Assembly (NCBI RefSeq): GCF_006539165.1
Contig: NZ_BJMM01000025.1
Location: forward strand, 42,009 to 106,008
DNA length: 64,000 bases
Direction of reading: 5' to 3'
DNA from: Streptomyces cacaoi
GTDB taxonomy: Bacteria; Actinomycetota; Actinomycetes; Streptomycetales; Streptomycetaceae
Shown: positions 59,547 through 64,000 of the stretch, one piece after another
Layout: each line of letters begins with the position of its first letter
Numbering within the stretch: position 1 is the stretch's first letter
Program-made: the position numbers and the translations under genes
Notes under the pieces: generated by a model
Seen by the model: the letters and a program-made list of their open reading frames with translations, nothing else
Told to the model about the DNA's origin: nothing
The model's database searches: none

Positions 59547-60662
59547 TCATATCCCCAGCAGCCGGGCGGCGTTGTCGTGGCAGACGGCGCGGAGCCAGTC
59601 GGCGCCCAGCCCGGTGCGGTGTTCGAGTACGTCCAGGGCGTCGGCGTAGCTGTAGGGGATGTTGGGGAAGTCGGTGCCGAGCAGGACCCGGTCGCCGAGC
59701 GCGGCGAGGCGGGGCAGGGAGGCGTCGGGGAAGGGGGCCTCCTGCTCGACGAAGGGGGTGAAGGCCATGGTCGTGTCGAGAAGGACCCGGTCGTGGCGTT
59801 CGGCGAGGGCGAGGAAGTCGTCGTACTCGGGCATGCCCAGGTGCGCGACCACCAGGCGCAGCCGGGGGTGCCGGTCCAGGAGCGCGGCGATCGGGCCGGG
59901 ACCGGTGTACCGGCCGGGTACGGGGCCGGAGCCGCAGTGCGTCACGACGGGCACGCCGGCGTCGGCCAACAGGCCCCACGCCTCGTCGAGTTGCGGATCG
60001 TTCGGGTCGAACCCGCCGACCTGGATGTGGCACTTGAAGACGCGGGCACCGGCGTCCAGCGCGGTGCGGACGTCGGCGGCGGCGCTCGGCTCGGCGAAGA
60101 ACGTGGCCGTGTGCAGGCAGTCGGGGGTGCGGGCGGCGAAGTCGGCGGCCCAGGCGTTCAGTGAGGCCGCCATGCCGGGCTTGTGCGGATAGAGCATGGA
60201 CGTGAACGCGCGGACGCCGAAGCCGCGCAGGGTGTCCAGTCGGCGCCGCTCGTCGTGGCGGTAGCGGATGGGCCAGTGCCGGGCGACGAGGGGGCCGGCC
60301 GCGTCGAAGTAGGCCCACACCTTGGCGAGCAGCCGCTCCGGCATGAAGTGCGTGTGGATGTCGATGAGTTGGGGCAGACCGTTGCGTTCCCGGAACGCGG
60401 CGACCCGCGCCCGCTCGTCCGCACCCCCGTGCCCGCTCCCGTGCCCGGCCCCGCACTCGCCCACGTGCTCGGCCCCGCACTCGCCCCCGTGCTCACTCCC
60501 TTGCTCGGCCCCGCACCCGCCCCCGTGCTCGTCCGCGGCCCGGCTTCCGTCCGCCGGTGGGTTCCCCTCCCCTGCTCCCGGTTCGGCCCGTGGGCCCGTT
60601 CCGGCCCGTGCTTCCGTCTGTGTCCACGGCTCCTGGCCGGCCTGCTCCGTGCGTGTGCCCAT
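59547..60662 (-). CDS. Amidohydrolase family protein with Cys/His/Gly-rich N-terminal extension
   Basis: The core from about residue 95 is an amidohydrolase TIM barrel: IDIHTHFMPERLLAKVW (metal HxH), FKCHIQVGGFDPND, VVTHCGSGP, LVVAHLGMPEYDDF and LLGTDFPNIPYSY. The family includes decarboxylases and lactonases. The first 90 residues are low in complexity, with imperfect units such as EHGGGCGAEQGS and EHGGECGAEHVG containing several Cys and His. ATG 60662 is the first start giving this frame; a later start just before RVAAFRERNGLPQ is possible. Confidence 0.83.
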   Translation of the reverse strand: MGTRTEQAGQEPWTQTEARAGTGPRAEPGAGEGNPPADGSRAADEHGGGCGAEQGSEHGGECGAEHVGECGAGHGSGHGGADERARVAAFRERNGLPQLIDIHTHFMPERLLAKVWAYFDAAGPLVARHWPIRYRHDERRRLDTLRGFGVRAFTSMLYPHKPGMAASLNAWAADFAARTPDCLHTATFFAEPSAAADVRTALDAGARVFKCHIQVGGFDPNDPQLDEAWGLLADAGVPVVTHCGSGPVPGRYTGPGPIAALLDRHPRLRLVVAHLGMPEYDDFLALAERHDRVLLDTTMAFTPFVEQEAPFPDASLPRLAALGDRVLLGTDFPNIPYSYADALDVLEHRTGLGADWLRAVCHDNAARLLGI

Positions 60663-60896
60663 GTGCGGGGACGCTAGGCAACGGCCTGTTCGGCTGTCCA
60701 CGGGCTCACGCCCGGCGGCCACCGCCCGGCACCGTCCGGTCCCGACCGGTCCCGCCCGGTCGTGCCCCGGTACAGCTCGGTCCCGCCCGGTGGATCGGGC
60801 CACCGTGCCGGGATTGGCCCTGGGAGGCCCGTGCGTCCGTCGCAACACTCTTCCCGGGACGGAGGAGTGCACGGGACGGAGCGGAGGAGGACGGCC

Positions 60897-61715
60897 ATGC
60901 TCGGCAGACGGCGTACCGGATCCCGCCGGCGGAGCAGGTCGCCCCGGCAGTCGGGTGCCGGGGCGGGGCAGGCGCGGAGCCAGGGGCAGGTGCCGGGCCA
61001 CGGTCAGGAGCCGGGCCCCGAGCGGACGTCGGGCCCCGAGCGGACGTCGGGCCCCGAACAGGCCTCGGGGCACGGGCCGTTGCTGGGGCCCGGGCGAGGG
61101 GCGGGGGCTCAAGGGTCCGAAGGGACTGAAGGGACTGAAGGGACTGAAGGGGCTAAGGCGGCTCAGCGGGCTCAGCGGGCTCAGGGGGCTGAAGGAGTTG
61201 AGAGGGGTCAGGGGGTCGTCGTCGTGGGGCTGTGCGGTTCGCCGGCTGATCCGGCCGCGTTGCGGGCCGCTGCCCGGGAGGCGCGGGCGACCGGTCGGCG
61301 GCTCGTGGCGGTCGTCGCCTGGGAGCCGCCGGGCGGGGAGGCGGGCTACATGCTGCGGCCCGACCCGGTGTGGGCCGAGTACGGGTTCCGGCAGGCGCGG
61401 GACCGTATGGAACGGGCCTTCGACGCGGCGTTCGGTGGGGTGCCGCCCCGCGGTGTCGGCGTCGAGCGGCGCCTCGTACGCGACCAGGCGTGGCGTGCCC
61501 TGTGCGCGGCCGCCGACGGGCCGCACGACCGGCTCGTGCTCGGTGTCCGGGCCGGCCGCCGCGGCCTGTTCCGGCACGACGGGACGACGCGCCGCGTGCT
61601 GGCCCGGGCGACGTGCCCGGTCCTCACCGTGCCCGCTCCCCGGTTCCCCCGGCGCCTGCGGGCCGCGCTGCGCCGCGCCACCGCGAGCGACTTCGACTCC
61701 GCCTCGCGGCTGTGA
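60897..61715 (+). CDS. Universal stress protein-like protein with low-complexity N-terminus
   Basis: Residues about 108-235 form a single UspA-like domain: GVVVVGLCGSPADPAALRAA, RRLVAVVAWEPPGG, DRLVLGVRAGRRGLFRHDGT and ATCPVLTVP, where the G-x2-G-x9-G/S ATP site is partly present. The first 107 residues are low in complexity with repeats (GPERTSGPERTSGPEQ, EGTEGTEGTEG, AQRAQRAQ). ATG 60897 has GGAGGAGGACGGCC. Function in stress is inferred from the family only. Confidence 0.8.
   Translation: MLGRRRTGSRRRSRSPRQSGAGAGQARSQGQVPGHGQEPGPERTSGPERTSGPEQASGHGPLLGPGRGAGAQGSEGTEGTEGTEGAKAAQRAQRAQGAEGVERGQGVVVVGLCGSPADPAALRAAAREARATGRRLVAVVAWEPPGGEAGYMLRPDPVWAEYGFRQARDRMERAFDAAFGGVPPRGVGVERRLVRDQAWRALCAAADGPHDRLVLGVRAGRRGLFRHDGTTRRVLARATCPVLTVPAPRFPRRLRAALRRATASDFDSASRL
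61013..61201 (+). repeat. In-frame tandem repeats in the universal stress protein gene
   Basis: An 18-bp unit GGGCCCCGAGCGGACGTC is repeated at 61013, 61031 and partly 61049. From 61112 to 61201 ten 9-bp units follow (AAGGGACTG-type, later AGCGGGCTC-type), with a GGG tract in nearly every unit. Both periods are multiples of three. Confidence 0.88.
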
Positions 61716-61763
61716 ACGACTCCGCCTCGCGGCCGTGAACGACTCCCTCTCGCTGCCGTGAAC
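61695..61763 (+). repeat. 23-bp tandem repeat, three copies, spanning the stop codon
   Basis: GACTCCGCCTCGCGGCTGTG plus AAC at 61695-61717 encodes the last residues (DSASRL) and the stop of the stress protein gene. It recurs at 61718-61740 (one change) and 61741-61763 (a few changes), each copy bringing another TGA. Confidence 0.88.
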
Positions 61764-61926
61764 ACCGCACGCGCCGGTGCGGCCCGGCGCGGGACGGCGG
61801 CCTGCCGGTGGTGAGCGGTGCCGGCCGGTGCTGTGGGCGGTGCCGGCCGGGGTCAACCGGTGCCCCGGTGTCAACCGGTGCCAGCCGGGGGCACCGGGTC
61901 GGTGGCGGTTTCGCCGTGGGTGGGTG

Positions 61927-62400
61927 TCAGGGGGTGGGCGGTGTCAGGCGGAAGCGGGCGATGCGTGCTCTGCCTGCCGCCGACAGGGCCTCCTCCCGGG
62001 TGGGCGGCCGGTCGCGCGGCAGCGCCAGATACGGGTCCAGGATCGCGCGGGGCCCCAGGCGGCGGACCAGTTCCTGGAGGAGATCGGCCACCTGCTCGCG
62101 GTCCTCGACGGCGGTGCCCTCGGCCCTCGTCTCGCGGCCGCGCAGTACCAGGCGGGCGGTGCGGGGCCGGCGGAAGTGGGACATCCAGCCGGTGCGGGCG
62201 CCGAACACCCACACCTCGTCCTGCGCGTACCGGTAGTAGGCCACGGGAACGGCGTACCGGCGCCCGGTCTTGGCGCCCTCGTACCGGATCACCAGGAGCC
62301 GACGGCTCAGCAGCCCGTGCAGCGGGGAGCGCAGAAGCGGCCCGACCAGGTGGTTCGCTGCCTTGAACAGGGCGACGGGAGGCCCTCGCCGCTCGCTCAT
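61927..62400 (-). CDS. Deazaflavin-dependent nitroreductase-family protein (DDN/DUF385)
   Basis: A 157-residue split-barrel protein with LLVIRYEGAKTGRRYAVPVA, VWVFGARTGWMSHFRRPRTA and ARLVLRGRETRAEGTAVEDR, typical of the F420-binding DDN family. It would reduce or bind a hydrophobic substrate with F420; the exact one is unknown. ATG 62400 (MSERRGPPVALFKAANHLVG) is chosen; longer frames lack conservation. It lies downstream of the LtrA-like gene on the same strand. Confidence 0.82.
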   Translation of the reverse strand: MSERRGPPVALFKAANHLVGPLLRSPLHGLLSRRLLVIRYEGAKTGRRYAVPVAYYRYAQDEVWVFGARTGWMSHFRRPRTARLVLRGRETRAEGTAVEDREQVADLLQELVRRLGPRAILDPYLALPRDRPPTREEALSAAGRARIARFRLTPPTP

Positions 62401-62544
62401 GTCCCTCACCCTCCTCACACGCGGCGCCCCCGCGCCGGTGCCCTTCAGCCTAGGAGCGACCCGGTGCCGGACGGGGGCGTTCCGCCGAGGCCGGGGCGAC
62501 GGGAGCCTCGGCTCCGGTCTCAACTCCCCTGCCGCGGGCCCGCG

Positions 62545-63771
62545 TCACTCCGTCCGGCCGCCCGTCCGGCAGGAGCGGCGATGGATGAGGACGAGGTTCG
62601 CGGTCAGGGACAGCGCGAGGGCGACGCCCATGCCCAGCACCGCCCCCTCCAGGGTGAGCGGCCCGGCCAGCGCGGCCAGTGCCAGCACGACGACGGGCCC
62701 GGCGACGACCAGGGCGAGGTGCGCGACGGCGCCGGAGCGGACCAGCCGGTGCAGCGGCCCGAGGACGAGCAGATACAGCGCGACGGGCACCGCCACCGTC
62801 CAGGCGGTGGCCGTCTCGGTCAGATGGCCGCGGTGCTCGACGGCCTCCACCGTCACCTCCAGCCCGGCGCCCAGCGCGGCGACCGACGCGAAGACGACAT
62901 AGTGTCCGTACCCCCAGGTCAGTGCGGCCCGCAGGGACGGCAGCCGGGGGCCGGGCCCGGCGAAGTAGATCCACCACATCCCGAAGACGAGGATCAGCCC
63001 GCCGATGACGACGACGAGGAGCGCGGTGGACAGCCCGTGCTCGGTGACGGACGTACGGATTCCGGCGAGCGTCGCCAGGAGGACCTCGCCGAGCACGATG
63101 ATCGTGAACAGCCCGTAGCGTTCGGCGATATGGGACGGGTGCCAGGAGGTCTGCCGGCCCCCGCTCTCCGCCCACGCCGGCACGGCCAGTTCGGCCGCGA
63201 CGAGGACGGCGAAGCCGATGTAGTCGCCGGGGTGCGGCAGTGCGAGCCGGGCCACCCAGCCGACCTGGACCACCGTGATGCCCACGGCGTAGCGCAGCGC
63301 CGCCGGGCGGCCCGGCGGGTCCGCGGCCGCCGCCCGCAGCCACTGCGGGATCATCGCCACCCGCATGATCACGTATCCGGCGGTGACCAGGCCGAAGTCG
63401 TAGGAGTCGAAGGCGTCCCGCACCCCCGCTGCCAGCACCAGGACGCCCGTCATCTGGACGAGGGTCAGCAGCCGGTACGGGACGTCGTCCGTGTCGTACG
63501 CGGAGGCGAACCAGGTGAAGTTCATCCACGCCCACCAGATGGCGAAGAACACCATCGCGTAGCCGAGGACGCCCTCGCCGATGTGGCCCTCGGCCAGGGC
63601 GTGGCGCAGTTGGGCGGCGGCCTGGGAGACCGCGACGACGAAGCAGAGGTCGAACAGAAGTTCAAGGGGGGTGGCGGCGCGGTGGGGTTCCGCGGGGGAG
63701 CGGGGGGTCATCGGGGTGCGCCACGGGCCGCGTTGGGCTGCGCCGGCGTGGGGGGCGCTGTCTGCGGCCAT
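62545..63771 (-). CDS. Low temperature requirement protein A (LtrA) family membrane protein
   Basis: A 408-residue protein with about ten membrane segments. The LtrA signature is TPLELLFDLCFVVAVSQAA near the start, followed by FAIWWAWMNFTWFASAYDTD and HIAERYGLFTIIVLGEVLLA. LtrA was first seen in Listeria as needed for cold growth; its molecular function is unknown. An internal ATG (MTPRSPAEP) at 63711 is an alternative start. From 63772 to the window end I see no gene. Confidence 0.88.
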   Translation of the reverse strand: MAADSAPHAGAAQRGPWRTPMTPRSPAEPHRAATPLELLFDLCFVVAVSQAAAQLRHALAEGHIGEGVLGYAMVFFAIWWAWMNFTWFASAYDTDDVPYRLLTLVQMTGVLVLAAGVRDAFDSYDFGLVTAGYVIMRVAMIPQWLRAAAADPPGRPAALRYAVGITVVQVGWVARLALPHPGDYIGFAVLVAAELAVPAWAESGGRQTSWHPSHIAERYGLFTIIVLGEVLLATLAGIRTSVTEHGLSTALLVVVIGGLILVFGMWWIYFAGPGPRLPSLRAALTWGYGHYVVFASVAALGAGLEVTVEAVEHRGHLTETATAWTVAVPVALYLLVLGPLHRLVRSGAVAHLALVVAGPVVVLALAALAGPLTLEGAVLGMGVALALSLTANLVLIHRRSCRTGGRTE

Positions 63772-64000
63772 CGTCTTCCTCCCCGGGTGGAGCCTTCTTT
63801 CGCACGCTAGGCGGGTGGGATTATGCCTGCCGCCTTGTGCTGGGCCGTACGGGGGGCGGGGCCCGCCTTTGCCGTTGCGCTTGCTCTTCGAGCCCTTGTC
63901 TTGCGGTGATTCCGCCCTCGCATCTTGTTGGCCGGTTGCCGTGCCTTGTGCGGTTCTTCTGGTTGGCGCGCTGTTGTTTCAGAGCCGGGCTCTGAGCTCC

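Overview
The window is high-GC actinobacterial DNA, most likely from a Streptomyces chromosome. Pointers are the dnaK-grpE-dnaJ-hspR operon under HspR (HAIR) operators, many GTG starts and apparently leaderless genes, a MEDS-STAS/anti-sigma pair, and a pSAM2/SLP1-type integrative conjugative element in a tRNA-Gly gene.

Layout. 1-8700: YbjN-like fragment, clpB, a secreted D,D-carboxypeptidase and the dnaK operon (minus strand), with HAIR sites before clpB and dnaK. 8.8-18.0 kb: EtfD-like membrane Fe-S oxidoreductase, MEDS-STAS plus anti-sigma kinase, Yip1 membrane protein, secreted SGNH lipase-lectin, small secreted protein, phosphoribosyltransferase, dCTP deaminase and a zinc-ribbon protein.

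18.28-28.58 kb: a 10.3-kb actinomycete integrative and conjugative element (AICE) in tRNA-Gly(CCC), bounded by 47-bp direct repeats. On the minus strand it carries rep-xis-int with 4-bp overlaps, small spread genes, a DUF2637 protein, an FtsK-like TraSA translocase, an SCO3933-family protein and KorSA. On the plus strand it has a Pif-like Nudix protein, an anti-sigma-like ATPase and a 97-residue unknown. Its right end holds a 166-bp nested inverted repeat and a GIY-YIG nuclease cargo gene. Rep has no usual start codon in its conserved N-terminus and seems to start at ATC behind a strong Shine-Dalgarno. KorSA-type operators recur at the promoters of the transfer, regulator and immunity units.

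28.6-45.7 kb: accessory chromosome with VOC proteins, a TMEM175-like channel, DUF6790-like/MarR divergon with a palindromic operator, Pro/Lys-repeat secreted protein with a structured leader, ECF sigma/anti-sigma pair, pirin, Mrr-like nuclease, F420/FMN split-barrel enzyme, ABC pair with a long tail, Fpg/Nei glycosylase, secreted chorismate mutase, FadR-type regulator and CynX/NimT-type MFS transporter. 45.7-64 kb: two ABC exporter pairs in one operon, a four-gene M24/hydrolase-SDR/PF10118/MerR operon, a frameshifted Tat-secreted protein, LLM oxidoreductase, methyltransferase, amidohydrolase, universal stress protein, DDN-family and LtrA-like proteins. Low-complexity tandem repeats are frequent in this right part, both inside and between genes.
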